Shown: in pieces, positions 46,884-60,477 of the stretch
Position numbering within the stretch: position 1 is the first letter of the stretch
Layout of the letters: the number at the start of each line of letters is the position of its first letter
Assembly (NCBI GenBank): GCA_013115135.1
Contig: JABANP010000032.1
Coordinates: 62,001-126,000 of the forward strand
Source: Perkinsus olseni
Taxonomy: Eukaryota; Perkinsozoa; Perkinsida; Perkinsidae
DNA: 64,000 bases
Reading direction: 5' to 3'
Notes under the pieces: generated by a model
The model's database searches: none
What the model was told of the DNA's origin: nothing
What the model saw: the letters and a program-made list of their open reading frames with translations, nothing else
Position numbers and translations under genes: made by a program

Positions 46884-47408
46884 AGACCGAGGGAGGAAAC
46901 GAACCCTATATAAATCAAATAATACCGTTGCCGCAACGTGAGCTGAGAGAACGCGTGAGAGGAGGGCCACGATGAGTCACAAAACTCCGGATGATTAAAG
47001 TTGTAAGGCACCCGAGCAGCATCTACTCGACGGTCAGGGGACGCAGCCTATCCGATAGCAAAGACGGTCTTTGAAACGCCTGCCCGTCCGCTATCGAGTG
47101 CCGTCGCGAGATTAAGTCGTGGATGGGAGACGCTTAAAGACCCTGCTGAACTCAACCACTTCGATACAGCAGTCCATGACAGAAAGCATTCATACATAGC
47201 ATCGATCACAGACGCAGAAAACGGCCCTTGAATAACCGAGGATGAAAATAATAAAGCTGTTCAATAGGGCCCCCGATAGTAGTCACGTGGCGGAAGCCAG
47301 TGAGAGACATGTTCTGCCGGCCACAGCGACCTGTGGGGCATAGCCAGCGGACCGAGAAATGAATACCAGCATATGTAGTAAAAATCACATAATAAAGATG
47401 ACGTTATC
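46884..47408. other. Intergenic spacer between ATPase A and LSm3
   Basis: 525 bp upstream of LSm3 and downstream of ATPase A. Presumed LSm3 promoter. No defined element. Confidence 0.35.
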
Positions 47409-50400
47409 TCAGGTCTTTACCACCTTCCTCCTCCGTATCCAGCCAGCAGCCCACCCCAGAAGGCCCACCTTGACCCACACCTGTGTGATGATGATAGCAG
47501 CAACCAGCATTACTGTGAAGTGTATGGCATAGCGAGTGGAGAATACGTTGTTGGGGCCATCGTAACCTAGGGTAGAGATCTCCGGGCTGTCCCACGGGAG
47601 CTGCTCCAATGCTAGGGCAGGCGGTCGGCAGTCCTCCTCAGGCGAAGGGGTCCAACTAGGGTACCCCAGCTGCTGGTAACGATGTATCTGCGGCCCTAGG
47701 AAGCAGCCACCGACGCTACCGACGGAGAACTGACTAACGACTGGGACGCCTGCTGCTTCGATAGACGCCCCCGTATCACAGTTGACGCGATAGATGCAGG
47801 AGAGTGTCGTCGGCGGGGTCCACACTAGAACGAAAATAAAGGCTAGGAAAAGGGCATAGAGAAGATTGATACTCCAATTTTTGAGAATGCTCTTCCGAAA
47901 CGCCCCGCCGTGAGTAGCTGAGTGGGCGTGAGTTGCCAGCATCAGCATGAGGGCCAAGTTGAGGGCGGCGGCGTCGTAGTTGTCACCTTTCTTCATCCAG
48001 TCACGAGGCAACACGTCGAGGTCGCGAGTGTTGACGAAGTAGTACCAATCAGCGTTGGCTGGCAGTCGGAGGAGAATGAGAGCTAGGGCCTGGCAGGTGT
48101 AGGAGATGAGGATCGGTATCATGCAGGCCAGGATGGTCCGCCAGCCGATCAGGGACGCTGTCGGTCTATAGGGTGCCAGCTTGGTGGCGGGCCCGGACAG
48201 GGTCATGGCCCAGGACATCACCACGCTGAGGACGATATCGCTGGTGATGAGCACCCACTCGGTGACGTTGAAGTTGCCGATGGCGGTTATCGCGAAGCGG
48301 CCGAGGGTGAGGACGAAGGCATAGACGATGTAGTAGGAGTAGGTGGCTAGATTGGTGGCTAGACATGCTCTACCTTCACGTATGAGATCGACAACAGTAA
48401 TAAGACTACAGCCATCACGACATGAACTGAAGGGTGATACCATAGAGGCTTCAGCCTGGGATAATGCCATAGCAGCATGAGCAGCACGTAAAGCACCACA
48501 ATCATTACCACCATCACCACACATACCAACCACCAATTTACGTGATTGATACCATTTTACAACCGTTACTTTATCCGACGGTTTCATCCGAGCATAGACT
48601 AATATGTCATACCAATACTTCTCCAACTTATCAGGTTCTTCATGATAAAGATACCTCCATGCCTTACGGGTCACTACCAACTGATGAACACCTTTTATTG
48701 GTATGATGTCCTGTAGACTGGACTGGTCGGGGTCCGACCATACAAGTCGTTGTTGTTGGTCTACATCACCGAGTAGTACTGGTCTAGTAGTATCTATTAT
48801 ACCAACCTCCTTTGATATACCAATAGCAGTTAAAGGACTATCACCGGTACACACTACACTACGTACATCCCCTTCTCGTAACATATCAATGGCCAAGGCA
48901 CTGTCGGGCTTAACCTCATTCTTGAACAGTAACAGACCAACCAATCGCAAGTCCTTCTCTAACACCTCGCGAGGCATCGCCGCGATCTCTTCCAGTGCCA
49001 CCCTCGGTGGCAGCCGCCTACAAGATAACGCCAGCACGTAGAAATTCTGCCCAGCCAAGTCCGCGCAGATCTTCGCATAATCATGAGGGAGGGTATCACT
49101 ACGGCAGGTGTCCCGGATACTTTCCGGCGAGCCCTTGACGTACACAGTGAGCTGACCATCCAGAGCGGACCTTATCACACATCCACTGGTCATAGTCTCT
49201 CTGTCAAAGTGCATACGTCGTATAATACCCAGCTTGCAAGCACCGTCGGGTGAACTGACGACGGGCCCTTCATCAGAGTCCGAGAGTTTCCAACCAGAGG
49301 CGTTCAACATGGCAAGCTCTACCTGATCCCCACTCAATGTCCCGTCCGCCAACCTGACCACACTGTGACAGCAGGCCAGTCCTAGTCTGAGGTCCCCAGC
49401 GACGACGACCATGCTGCCGCCATCGCCGTATGGCTGTGGCTCGGCTAGAGTAGAGGGAGTAGAGGGCTGAGCAAGTTGCTCCTGTTTCCCGAAGCATCCC
49501 TCACGCACAGGGAGGACCGCGGAGAGTTCCATACCATCCTTAGTGATGGTACCGGTCTTATCAAATACCATAACGGATATTTTACCGGCTACCGGTATCC
49601 TCTCGGGTTGAAGGCAGAATATTTTATGATGATTACGTAGACGTTTGGCAGCCACTGTTTGGCCCATCACCATTGCTACTGGTAACATGGGGTTCAATGT
49701 CTCCTTAACCACAATCAATACTTGCAGTATGGTGACCACCCAGCTCCCTATGTGAGTGAAGGCAAAGAAAGCTACCGAAAGCAGCAGGGCGTATACGAAC
49801 AATCCGAGATAGACGAGAGGGAGCTGGTCGTGGTACTTGAACCTAAGGAGAGCACCACTGGACTCGAGTGCCAAGGCGACGAGCCAATTACCGGACGGGT
49901 TCAGGGAACATGACAAGACGGATCATCTGTCCCTTGGTGGTGAGGCCTCCGATAGCTGATACCACCATCACAGCACGCTCGTCGCTTGACCCACTCGACT
50001 GGACGCATCTAGTACCTTCCACACGAAACGGCATCGCTCAACTAGGATGCGCCCCACGGAGACCTGTGCGAGCGGGAAACTTACCAGCGTAGACAGCATT
50101 CCGTCGATCGAAGTCCTTGCAACCCTCGTCCACGGCCACTTTGTGGACCGGCATGGGCTCGCCAGTGAGGGCCGACTCCTCGAGGACAGCCGTTCCGTCA
50201 AGTAGGAAGCCGTCACAGACCAGCTCCTGCTGCTCATCTACCCGTAACAAGTCACCCATCACGACGTCGGTCGATCTAATCGTAGTCCATTCGCCGTCGC
50301 GCAAAGCCACAACATCAGTATCGTGCTGAGCAAGCTCATGGAGCTTCTTCTTCTGAGGCCTCACGACCGTCAAGGCTTTCACCGAACCCTGTTACCAGCA

Positions 50401-51372
50401 TGACGACCAACAGTAAGGCGCCCACATTCCACAGATAGTAGCCCAGATCGACCCAACAGCCCATGCTCTGGATGACGTAGAAGACCGAGCTGAACTCGGC
50501 CACCAGCGATTGAAACACAGTCGGCAGCTGCACTGTGATCTCATTACTGCCGATGAGCCTCTGCAACCGGGCGCACTCGTCGTGAGCCAATCCACCACGA
50601 AGCAGGCGTCGCCGAGCTATGCTTGGAGAGACCTTGATCCCTTCGGCAGCCGGTACGAAGCTGTCCTCCACAGCATCGTAGCGGTAGCGAACACACGTGT
50701 ATGTAACGCTCTGTCCTCCATTCTTCTGGTCGACATGGACTCGCAACAGAGTGCGGCATCTTGTTCTACGGTAACCAGCAACCAGACGATTAAACGCCGC
50801 TAGAAAACGACTGAGGAGACTCGGGGCTGCCTCGTCACCGGTGTCACCCGGCCCAACCAGACCACTCTCATCGAGAGCAACAGGGACAGGCTCCTCGATA
50901 AGGAGATGGGACGCTTCTGCTGGGCTGCATGGGAGCATCAAAGTAACCACCAAGGTGCCATAAAACTCAATCAACAGGATAGCCATCGCGTGAAATATTG
51001 CAAAGGAGATGATAAAGGCCCCCGCAATACCATCCCAATCGGTACCGAAAGCCTGGGCCACCTCGGGGAAGTAGGTGCACACAGCGAAAGAGGCCATGAC
51101 TATAAACGCTACGACCATGACCACCACCCAGGCTGCTGTTAGTACCCTCCGAAGAGACACTGCCGGAAGCTCCTCTGGATAAGGCTTTTAGAACAGCCTT
51201 CTGCTGCATGGAAGGCGACTTCTCGTGAACCGTAGAGGCGGGGACGCTTGCCTTGAGATGGCCGAGCGATGGCGACAATACGTCGACGGTAGACGATAAA
51301 TGCGCATGTCGATAGGCCGAGGAGACCGAGGATTAATAACCAGGCGAACAGGACCCAGGCAATGAAGGTCAT
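47409..51372 (-). CDS. P5-type (P5B-like) P-type ATPase, copy A; two frame breaks
   Basis: P5B ATPases are endolysosomal pumps; characterised animal members export polyamines. The N-terminal membrane helix starts at 51372 (MTFIAWVLFAWLLILGLLGL). Then come CTYFPEVAQAFGTDWDGIAG, the A-domain loop ALTGEPMPVHK (catalytic TGE kept), an intron after NAVYAG, LTTKGQMIRLVMFPEPVR, a second intron, FKYHDQLPLVYL, the TM4 motif NPMLPVAMVMG, the phosphorylation site DKTGTITKDGMEL (Asp codon 49562-49560), the hinge MCGDGGNDCGALRAAHAAMA and six C-terminal helices with a Cys-bearing lumenal loop. LRNHHKIFCLQPERIPVAGK just before DKTGT is typical of P5B. The stop is at 47409. The frame is broken near 51170 and near 50390 (VTGFGES against expected KALTVV). 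From FKYHDQ to the stop it is one intact frame of 835 codons including its 5' extension. Confidence 0.88.
48310..48945. repeat. Homogenised ATPase block 1, copy A (also about 54880-55500 and 61410-62030)
   Basis: About 630 bp encoding the segment from KNEVKPDSALAI through the GDGGND hinge to the start of TM5 (LATNLATYSYYIVYA). By eye, copies A and B differ at roughly a dozen positions over this length, while the sequence on either side has diverged widely. Third positions are as conserved as first and second. Confidence 0.85.
49525..49690. repeat. Homogenised ATPase block 2, copy A (also about 56030-56215 and 62610-62790)
   Basis: About 165 bp covering NPMLPVAMVMG to DKTGTITKDGMELS, virtually identical in DNA among A, B and C, including silent positions, with sharp loss of identity at both edges. 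Confidence 0.85.
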
Positions 51373-51683
51373 GGGAGCCTTTGGGCTGAGGTTGACTATG
51401 AAAACTAAAAACTGAAGGAGAAGCTCCCATACCGTGATGCAGTCACGACGCGGCCGCAGCGAACGTCGAGAGTGGCTCCCGTAGTGTAGCGTGCTGCACT
51501 AACACAACACTAGAGAGGAGGATGAAGGGGAAGGACACTCGACAGAGCAGAGGCCAGTATGCAGGACCATAACGAATGATCATGGCCGTGATTCTCAGGG
51601 AACCTCATTGCAGAAAGTTATGGAGAGCATCGTAAGCTACCAACATCACCGACAAGGAGGCCGGTCCCCATCACCACACTGTC
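51373..51683. other. Spacer upstream of ATPase A
   Basis: Presumed promoter region; no recognised element. Confidence 0.35.
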
Positions 51684-52040
51684 TTATTGTAGTCGAGAGT
51701 CAAACTGAATAGTGTTTCCACCCAAATCGCCGGGAACGAGACGTATGTTTTGGCGCGCGTTCCAAAGGACACCTTGGGAACATGACCGTGGCGTTGGCCC
51801 TGTAAACTGTACGAACATGAACCCTAAGGATCCCTCTCCTTCGTGTATTACCTCTTCTGTAGTATGCAGGTAATCATAAAGCGTTGTACTTAGTTGAACA
51901 CCTAGTGCTGTTGGCCAAGACAAGCCCCGCAGGCTGGCTTCCCTATATATACCATAATCAACAACAATGACACAACTCTCGACGGCATTACGATTACGGC
52001 TGGAGTTTATCGGGTGAATACTATTGGATAGTACCCCTCC
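51684..52040 (-). CDS. Unrecognised open frame, about 118 codons
   Basis: A minus-strand frame open from about 52040 to the stop at 51684 without an ATG near its 5' end. It reads SCVIVVDYGIYREASLRGLS, LGVQLSTTLYDYLHTTEEVI and VPGDLGGNTIQFDSRLQ. It looks coding in composition and could be the final exon of a gene. No family is recognised. Confidence 0.35.
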   Translation of the reverse strand, partial: GGVLSNSIHPINSSRNRNAVESCVIVVDYGIYREASLRGLSWPTALGVQLSTTLYDYLHTTEEVIHEGEGSLGFMFVQFTGPTPRSCSQGVLWNARQNIRLVPGDLGGNTIQFDSRLQ

Positions 52041-52353
52041 TCCGAGTGAGGGCCCCTACCATAAATTGGTCAACTCACATCAACAATGGTCCCACCCGTC
52101 TCCACGTGTGTCTGTCTCTTCTCGGCAAGTCCTTACAATTTCTGCCGCCGACACATCCCACCAGCCGAGGAGGACGCCCTCACGATTGATTTCTATCTTG
52201 CACGCAGCACAGGCCGACGACAGGTAGGCTACTACAACTACGGATCCTCGTACATTAACAGAGCAGCACCAGCTGCAGCTGCAGCTCGACTTGAATGCTC
52301 GACCAGCACGCATGGACATCACAGAAATGAGGACGATTACTTCGAACTTCACG
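52041..52353. other. Short spacer, nothing recognised
   Basis: Overlapping short ORFs on both strands lack motifs. Confidence 0.3.
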
Positions 52354-53103
52354 TTAAAACCGGGGCGTCGTCCCGTAGGTTCGGGCTAGCTCCTTCGTCC
52401 TATTCTCCCTCACAATCATGAAGATTCTGAACCACTCCAAACCATCAGGCTCTCCAAACTCCCTAGCTAGAGCCGAGCAGTTCGCATTAGGCTGTGCAAT
52501 CTTCCTAGCAACGGCCTCGCAGTCCGCATCAGTGGGATTAGCTGGCAGCCTTTCCGTCGGTGGAGCGAAAGGGATTATGTCGCCTAGCAATGCTGTGACG
52601 TTGGCGATGGGCCCTGTGGCGTCGATATGCGGCACCTCGCTCAAACGCCCGAATTCCACCCTCATATTTCCATCGTCGTAAAACCTGTGTCGAAGAAACA
52701 ACATGCACAGACAGATGAAGACACCATTGATGCGTTACCAAAGTCTGTTGCAGAAGCCTCCCGGACTCGCGAAGCTGGCTCTTATACAGTAGCCAGGAGG
52801 ATAGTCGGGTATGTCTTGGGAGACCTCCACCCATATATCTCGGTACATGATGAGGCACTTTGGGTAAGCAGCACGCTGGTCTTGTAGCCCTCAACTGGGT
52901 AAGTGACCTACGAAGGGCAAGGATACATTAGGATACGGCACGGTACAGACCGCCCTTACCCTTCTCTCGGGTCTGGCAGCAGCCTGGAGACCGATCACAG
53001 GAGGCAGAAGCATCAAGTAGCGGATGGCGCCGTGAAGAACAACCGACATCGCACTGAAGTAGCGAATCAGCACTCTTGTTGAATCGAAGACCCTGGGCAC
53101 CAT
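52354..53103 (-). CDS. Hypothetical protein, two or three exons
   Basis: A first exon candidate from ATG 53103 reads MVPRVFDSTRVLIRYFSAMS, VVLHGAIRYLMLLPPVIGLQ, with one hydrophobic segment. A middle piece near 52850-52730 ends at a GTAACG donor. The last exon (52704-52354) reads RVEFGRLSEVPHIDATGPIA, NVTALLGDIIPFAPPTERLP and GLEWFRIFMIVRENRTKELA, then a stop. I do not recognise it; exon joins are uncertain. Confidence 0.45.
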
Positions 53104-53965
53104 CCTGCTTCTCGCCTGGACAATATACTGTCCTTTCTATCTTACTGATTGCATCAATAAAACACAGCTGTAACCCTCAAGACGCATTTGCCGCGGCTGC
53201 CTTGCGGAGGGTTGCGGCAGCCGTCGAGTTTGCAACCAAACCAAAGCCTATCGCAACTCTCTCGAGTGGTCCACGAAGTTTAACCGCCGCCTGGCCCGGC
53301 CTGCGGAAGCGAAAATCGACCCGAACTTGTAGTACCGGAAGTCACTACGACCTCACTCCACAGGGTCAACATCTGGGCGGAGGCAGCGATCGGTCCACCC
53401 ATCAAGACGAGGAGGAAATGCTCATCCATACAGAGACGCACAAATTCCATGGTACGTACTCGCCCGCCTGCTGCACCTACACCACAGAGGAGACAGAATT
53501 TCCATCACCAACCCTCGAGAAGGCGTGGGCACTGGGGCGAGGTCAGACACGAGGGCTCTAGATATCCTTGGTCCTGACACGGCGAGTCCCTGTCACCGCT
53601 GTAGAGGGCGCAGCTCCATGCTTGTTCCCTGTATAAATGAGGCATCACCATCCGAACCCTGTGCGCGGCCGTCAACGATCCACACCGAGATATCGCCGCA
53701 ACTTTGTAAAAAACGCGCATGTTTTTGATGGCTGAGAAATGTAGCGGTGACAGTCTCTAACACGAGAAAACGTGAGAAGTGATGAGAGAAGGTGTTAGAG
53801 ATAAAAACAACTTAGTACATAATACAGCCAAGCTTGGTGAGACAGGTTCAAATTAAGTACGTCAGAGCCAATAAAAACCACGTGAAAAGCCTCTTTACAA
53901 CGACTTTGGTAAATCAAAATTATACAAGTTGATTCAACCAGTGAGAGAAAAACAGAACCGAGCGC
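53104..53965. other. Spacer downstream of ATPase B
   Basis: A plus-strand 161-codon ORF (53076-53561) and others overlap but show no motif. 53730-53960 is AT-richer, as expected for a 3' flank. Confidence 0.35.
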
Positions 53966-56900
53966 CTAGGGCTTGCCGTCTCCCGCTCTCGAGGAACGGA
54001 AGAGGGCGGCACCGGGCCCCAGGAGGCCCACCTTGACGAACAAATGCATGAACAAGGCCACTGCGGTGAGTAGTACTGTCATGAAAATACGATAACCGAG
54101 AGAGAATACGTTGTTCGGGCCGTCATAGCCGAGAGCCGATATCTCGGGGACTGTCGTATGGCAGGATCTCCAACGCTTCTTCAGGTGGTCGACAGTGGTC
54201 CTCTGGAGTAGGAGTCCAGTCCGGGTAGCCTAGCTGCTGATAACGATGAACTTGAGGGCCCAGGAAGCAGCCGCCGATATTGCCGACTGAAAACCCACTA
54301 ACGAACGGTATCGTTCCCGTCGCTAGGGAGGAGCCGCTGTCACAGCTGACCCGATAGACGCAGGAGAAGTCACAGGGGTCCACCCAGAGCAAGGCAAACG
54401 TGAAGACCATGAAACATGCGTAGAAGATGGTCACGCTCCAATTACGCAGGACAGCGAAGCGGAACTCGCCTCCGTAACTAGCCGTGAAAACATGGTTCAC
54501 TAATACGGTGAACATGACAAAGACAAGCACAGCAGTGTCGTAGTTGTCGCCTTTCTTCATCCAGTCTTTGGGTGGGACCTTCATGTCGAGCGTGTCCACT
54601 CGGTAATACCAATGAGAGGCAAGTGGTGACCATAGCACTGCATAGGAGACTATGAGGGCAAGGAAGGCTACGCAGGCGGGCACCACACACGCTAAGACTG
54701 TACGCCATCCCAGCAGGGAAGCTGTCGGACGATAGCCGGCGAGGCGATGAGATGGTCCGGAGAGAGTCGCCGTCCATACCATGAAGACACCGAGGAGGAT
54801 GTCGGTCATTAGAAAGATCCATTCGCCAACATTGAAGTTACCGAGGATGGTGATGAAAAGTCGACCAACTGTGAGGATCAGGGCATAGACGATGTAGTAG
54901 GAGTAGGTGGCTAGATTGGTGGCTAGACATGCTCTACCTTCACGTATGAGATCGACGACAGTAATAAGACTACAGCCATCACGACATGAACTGAAGGGTG
55001 ATACCATAGAGGCTTCAGCCTGGGATAATGCCATAGCAGCATGAGCAGCACGTAAAGCACCACAATCATTACCACCATCACCACACATGCCAACCACCAA
55101 TTTACGTGATTGATACCATTTTACAACCGTTACTTTATCCGACGGTTTCATCCGAGCATACACTAATATATCATACCAATACTTCTCCAACTTATCAGGT
55201 TCTTCATGATAAAGATACCTCCATGCCTTACGGGTCACTACCAACTGATGAACACCTTTTATTGGTATGATGTCCTGTAGACTGGACTGGTCGGGGTCCG
55301 ACCATACAAGCCGTTGTTGTTGGTCTAGATCACCGAGTAGTACTGGTCTAGTAGTATCTATTATACCAACCTCCTTTGATATACCAATAGCAGTTAAAGG
55401 ATTATCACCGGTACACACTACACTACGTACATCACCTTCTCGTAACATATTAATAGCCAAGGCGCTGTCAGGCTTAACCTCATTCTTGAACAGTAACAGG
55501 CCCAACAACGTCAACGGGCTCTCAATTTCCGCTCTGCTCATCTCGAGGACCCTCCCGACTGCAGCAGAATCAATCTCGCGCATCCCCAATCCCAGCACAT
55601 ACATGCTCGACCCCGCCAGACTATCGGCGACCTCCGAGAAATCTTCCGGAACTCCTCTCGAACTCCACAGCACTCCCCCATGCGCTCATGGGAACCCTTC
55701 ACCAACGCCAAGACGCGGCCACTCCCCCGCTCTCGAACCACACAGCCGCTGGTCATCCGGACATGGTCGAAGGGCAGCAGCCTGAGCACGTCTAAGACAG
55801 TCTTGCCATCGGGAGACGTAACAGTGGTAGTGTCACCGCCGACCGAGAGGGACCCATCCGCACCTCTCTAGCATGGCAATCTCTACTTGGTTGCCTACCA
55901 GTCGGTCATCACGAAGCCTTCTGACTGTATGGCATGCGGCCAAACCGTACAGGATATTGATGGGGAGATGATTGCTCGCCAATGGGTCTGTAAAATCGAT
56001 GCGGTTAGTGAAGCTCCCGTCACGCACAGGGAGGACCGCGGAGAGTTCCATACCATCCTTAGTGATGGTACCGGTCTTATCAAATACCATAACGGATATT
56101 TTACCGGCTACCGGTATCCTCTCGGGTTGAAGGCAGAATATTTTATGATGATTACGTAGACGTTTGGCAGCCACTGTTTGGCCCATCACCATTGCTACTG
56201 GTAACATGGGGTTCAAGGACTGCAGCAAGACCAAGAAAATCTGCAGGAGAGTGACGATCCAATTGCCCATGTTGGTAAGGCCGAGGTAAAGGAAGGAGAT
56301 GAGCATGGCGTAGGCAAACATGATGCCATAGACTATCGGCAGTTGGTCGTGGTATTTGAACCTGCCATACAAAATATGGGCGCTCCGGTGTTGCGAGCCT
56401 TTCTCGATCATTCTTATCAATGACGACCCGACTCGAACAGAGTGATGGACGAAATACCCCATCGCTGAGGATTCCAATATTATTACACGCTGATGGAGGT
56501 TAACAGCGACGGATGAGGATCATCTTACTACCTGACCGACTGGGGGAACATGACCATCCTGATAAGTTGGCCCTTGGTTGTTGAGCCCCCGACAGCTGTG
56601 ACGACCATAACAGCCTTCTCATGCACACCAGTAGATTCCATGCACAGCGTACCTGCACGCTTACGAAGTGACGCTCACTCTGATGATAGCGACTACACAA
56701 ACGATCAACGGATAGAGAAGATTTCACGCCTACCAGTCCGACGACGACGATGAGTCACGGCTTCGAAGGGAAGCAAGAACTAAGCGGCACTCTCAACGAC
56801 ATAGCAGGGAGAACAACTACACAAACCCGGGTACTGCCTGCATGGACCAGACTCTTCGACGTGAATACAAAGAGCTTCAGCATCGGTTGTATCTGTAGCG

Positions 56901-58141
56901 ATCTTTTGAACTGGCATGGGCTCTCCAGTGAGCATGGATTCGTTAACAACAGCAGCACCGATCAGGATGTGGCCGTCGCAAGAGATCTCACAGTCCTCCA
57001 CTTTTATTATGTCGCCCAGAGTGACTTCACATGAAGGTATCACTGACCACTCCGAGTCCCTCAGGACAGCGACGTCGGTGGAGTGTCGAGCAAGCTCCGC
57101 CACCTTCTTCTGGCCTCTACGCACTATGAAAAGGGCCTTGACGCAACCAGTGACTAACATCATGAGGAACCATATCAGTCCTATGTTCCATCCACTGTAG
57201 CCGAGGTAGGTCCACGAACCCATACTTTGGACCACATAAAACAGGCTGCTGAATTCAGTGACAAGACACCTCGGGATTGACGGCACTTCCACAACGATCT
57301 CGTTAGGACCGAGGACTTCCCGCCTCCCGGCTGCCTCCAACTGGCTGAGTCCACCACAGGCTAGTAGCCTTCTAGACTCCTCCGGTGTTATTTCAGTGCT
57401 CTCAGCGGCCGGGCGGAACCGATCCTCCTCTTCCTCGTACAGATAGCGCACGCATGTGTACTCGATAACTCGGTCGCCACCATCGCTCACTTCAACCGGT
57501 ACGATACTCTTCTGAGATGCTGCCCTGAACCGCTGAATCACCTGTCGCCAGTTCGCCAAGATCCTACGAGAAATACTCGGCAGAGGCTCGTCGGACGTTT
57601 CACCAGGGTCGCCCATAACAGTCTCATCCAGGGCTGGGACCTCTTCCTCAATCAGCACGTAGCCAGCGGTTGCCAACGATTGGGGCACCATAAACCAAGC
57701 GCGAATGGCGTCATAGAAGGAGATGAAGAAAGCCGCCGTAGCATGAAAAACGACGAATGTGAAAAGATAGGGCCCCATGATACCGTTCCAATCGGTACCC
57801 ATAGCAGCATACAGGGCGGGGAAGTAGCTCACAGGAGCCAATAGCACCATCACTACGAAAGCTGTGACCATGACCGCTAGCCAGCCTATCCGAGTGACCT
57901 CCCCCGCTTGGGAGACAGAATAGCCGGTTTGTACGAGGCATCTTCCCACCGAGCCATCAGCGCAGACGAATGGGAGCTTCCGTGTTTCAGAGGACCCATC
58001 CTTCGCCGTTCGACTCTTGGCGGCTCTCCGGCGGACGAGCTCCCGTCGGTACACCGAAAAACTAATGGTGATTAACGTTAAGATGATGAGAACTATTCCC
58101 CAGCATAGTAGGAAGAGGGCTGGGAAATCCATATGGCACAA
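53966..58141 (-). pseudogene. P5-type (P5B-like) P-type ATPase, copy B; several frame breaks
   Basis: It has the same layout as copies A and C. It starts near 58141 (FPALFLLCWGIVLIILTLIT) and runs in one frame through VSYFPALYAAMGTDWNGIMG, RCLVTEFSSLFYVVQSMGSW and SMLTGEPMPVQK. After introns it resumes with FKYHDQLPIVYGIMFAYAML, NPMLPVAMVMG and DKTGTITKDGMEL (Asp codon 56081-56079), then the GDGGND hinge and six helices. The coding frame shifts near 56880, 55850, 55690 and 54146 relative to its sisters. The last is CCCC where copy C has a shorter run, after which GYDGPNNVFSLGYR and a normal C terminus to TAG at 53968-53966 would follow. I call it a pseudogene provisionally: all key motifs are intact, so sequencing indels are an alternative. 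The intron after MVMFPQSVR is shared with A and C. Confidence 0.65.
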
Positions 58142-60477
58142 GCGGACGGTGTGCTGTGCTGTATATCAATGCTGAAGAAAAGAGTGGCCGACGCCTAGGT
58201 AAACGCAACGATCATCGTTGTCGGATGATGCAATACTAGGGAGTCCCTAGCAGCGCAATCACTGACCGTCTAGACGTAAAGGAAGAAAGTTCCTCTTAAG
58301 AACTAAACGCAACCCGAGCAGAACGATCGGGGAGAACGTTGAAACGCTGAATATGAGCGGAATAAACGCTTACGCGGCGTTGTTTCCCCGTACAGTAGCT
58401 CGCTCGTGGTCACCACACGACTCATTCTCCCACCACACTGTGGTAGTGGCCACTGGGCCAGCCGACCGAGACAATCCACGGCGCGAAAGTACCTGATCAC
58501 ACGACCGTAAGGAACCGATCAATCGATGGCTCGCGAGAGCCTCTGGTCCAGCTTCTGGACTCCGGAAGCGCGCTGCGACGCTCCACCATTCGGGCCCATT
58601 GCTGTCGTTAAATTCCAGGCCCGCCCCTGGCATGGGTTGCTATGCAACACACGCCCGCACACGGTGTAGCCAACACCACGGTAAATGTATGATCAACACA
58701 GAAGGGCATTGAAACTTCTCGTTAATTGCGCTATGAATATGACGTACCATGAAGTGGAAAGTTTGACCAAGGAGCGGCTCGAACCGGGAGCAACCGAGAA
58801 TGAACTTGTCAACACAGAGAGCTTCACCGAGGTCAGTGATCTCTGAAGCTGGTGACTTAGGTCTCGAACGATCAGCTCAGTACACTCCTGACTTTCGCTG
58901 TGAGTGAGGTGACTACATTATGTAGTGTACATTCCACTAGCTCCATACTACGTAGTACGTATGACGCTCGATCAGCGTCACAATTGTGCCCAACTCTGCG
59001 TCAACCTCAACTGGGACGATCCTATCAAAGGTACAGAGAAGCTTAGTGCCGTCGTCTAGCTACTCCACCATCACACATCCACGACGCATACTCTTGTGAG
59101 CATGGCAGAGAGTCTCCGCTCAGGAATCCGAAGCAGCCGTTCGCCAAATAGCGAATAGCCACCAACAGTTTGTTCATGACGGCGCACCAGCAAGTCGAGG
59201 AAGGAACACCTAAGCTGTTGTAGGTTAAGACTCACGCTACCGAATCTTCTGTAGTACATAGCGCTGTAGGGCCCCCGTCATGGAGGCGTCCCGAAATTGG
59301 GACGCCCAATATCCGGAACGCATGTTGAAGCCAGAAATCTCACATCAGTTGGCAATACCAACTTGGAATTGCCAACGGATCGTTGCCAACCCGGCAACGT
59401 CCGCTGACACCGCATGACAAGTCAGCTCAAGGCTTGCGGTACTTGCGCGGGTAGTCGATGTGACACCGGCCATGACACTCCTGGACCGCGGCCGCAAGGC
59501 TATTGCCCAGCCGCTGGCAGCGAGTCTGGCGCTGCCGACGCTGAAGACGACGATCCGAGCCGGGGGCCATAGCGCACCCTACCCAGCACAGTGCGTGAGG
59601 TGGTCGCCGACCACTGGTCGGCACCTGCTAGTGTGGCGCCATTCCATCAACGAGGCAATTCCGGAAACCATGTTCGATTGAATCCATCGAACGAGAGTAG
59701 TGAGGATCCAAAATTTTAAACGGAAAACGGACAGACGAATTCGCTGAAAGGCATTCAAAGAAAATTGTCCAAAGACTTTTGTCTTATGTACTATGTTTAA
59801 TGGCGACTCGCCATTGGCGAGACGAGGTCCGTGGCCCACCGTAATCTTTGCATTCTCCTCATCACTTGGTGCCGATCTGATTGTTGAATCTGTGCGCATC
59901 GAAATCCCACAGGAGACTCCTCAGACTGCGAAGCTGATCGCCGAGCAGCAAGACATCAGTACGGTCGAACCCATCAATGAAGCGCCCAAGGTATGCATGG
60001 CAAAGGCCAAAACTGAGCTGAAAGGCTCGCGCACGGTGAGGGAACTGGAGAGCAAGAGAGAATTGGAGAGATAACACAAGCGATAGATGGTGTGAAAGGA
60101 GACAGGGTTAGTACATCAACTCTGCCAGGAATTAGTAAACTACAGTTGAAGGAGTAGTAACGAGAAACTGACGGTGAACCAGCAGCACTCGTGACGACAA
60201 CGGTTGCAGCTACTAAGGCAACGAGGGACAGGCTCCAGCCAGCCGTTAACATCATAATGGGGTGCCGGAATTGACCCTTCGTCAATTATGCGGCGCGCGA
60301 AGGCAAAAGCTTGTCGAACGTGCAATTGAGCAAGAAGCGACTACAGGTAGGAAAGAAGATAGAAATAGGACCACAGAAATACGAATCTACTAATGAGCTG
60401 TACACAACCTGGGACTTAACGATCACTCATCGAGGAAGCTGTCACGAATCCAGCTGTGACGAGGGAGCGCGTAGGAG
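58142..60477. other. Spacer between ATPases B and C
   Basis: 2.3 kb without a recognised gene. A plus-strand ORF at 59793-60074 reads TPQTAKLIAEQQDISTVEPI and AKAKTELKGSRTVRELESKR and could be a small exon. A hairpin with 8-bp arms GGCGTCCC/GGGACGCC sits at 59285-59306, followed by repeated TTGCCAAC-type words to 59400. The rest holds nothing recognisable. Confidence 0.4.

Noticed and set aside
47080..47150. Possible 5S rRNA (GGATGGGAGAC box)
   Set aside because: Only this short box matches; the rest of the 5S sequence and its internal promoter layout are absent.
48703..49041. Plus-strand ORFs repeated in all three ATPase copies (also 55267 and 61799)
   Set aside because: They are antisense to the conserved ATPase core; their conservation follows from the homogenised blocks.
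50336..51160. A 13- or 28-bp intron with TACTAAC to repair the first frame break of ATPase A
   Set aside because: Too short for splicing, and the joins do not restore the frame expected from copy B.
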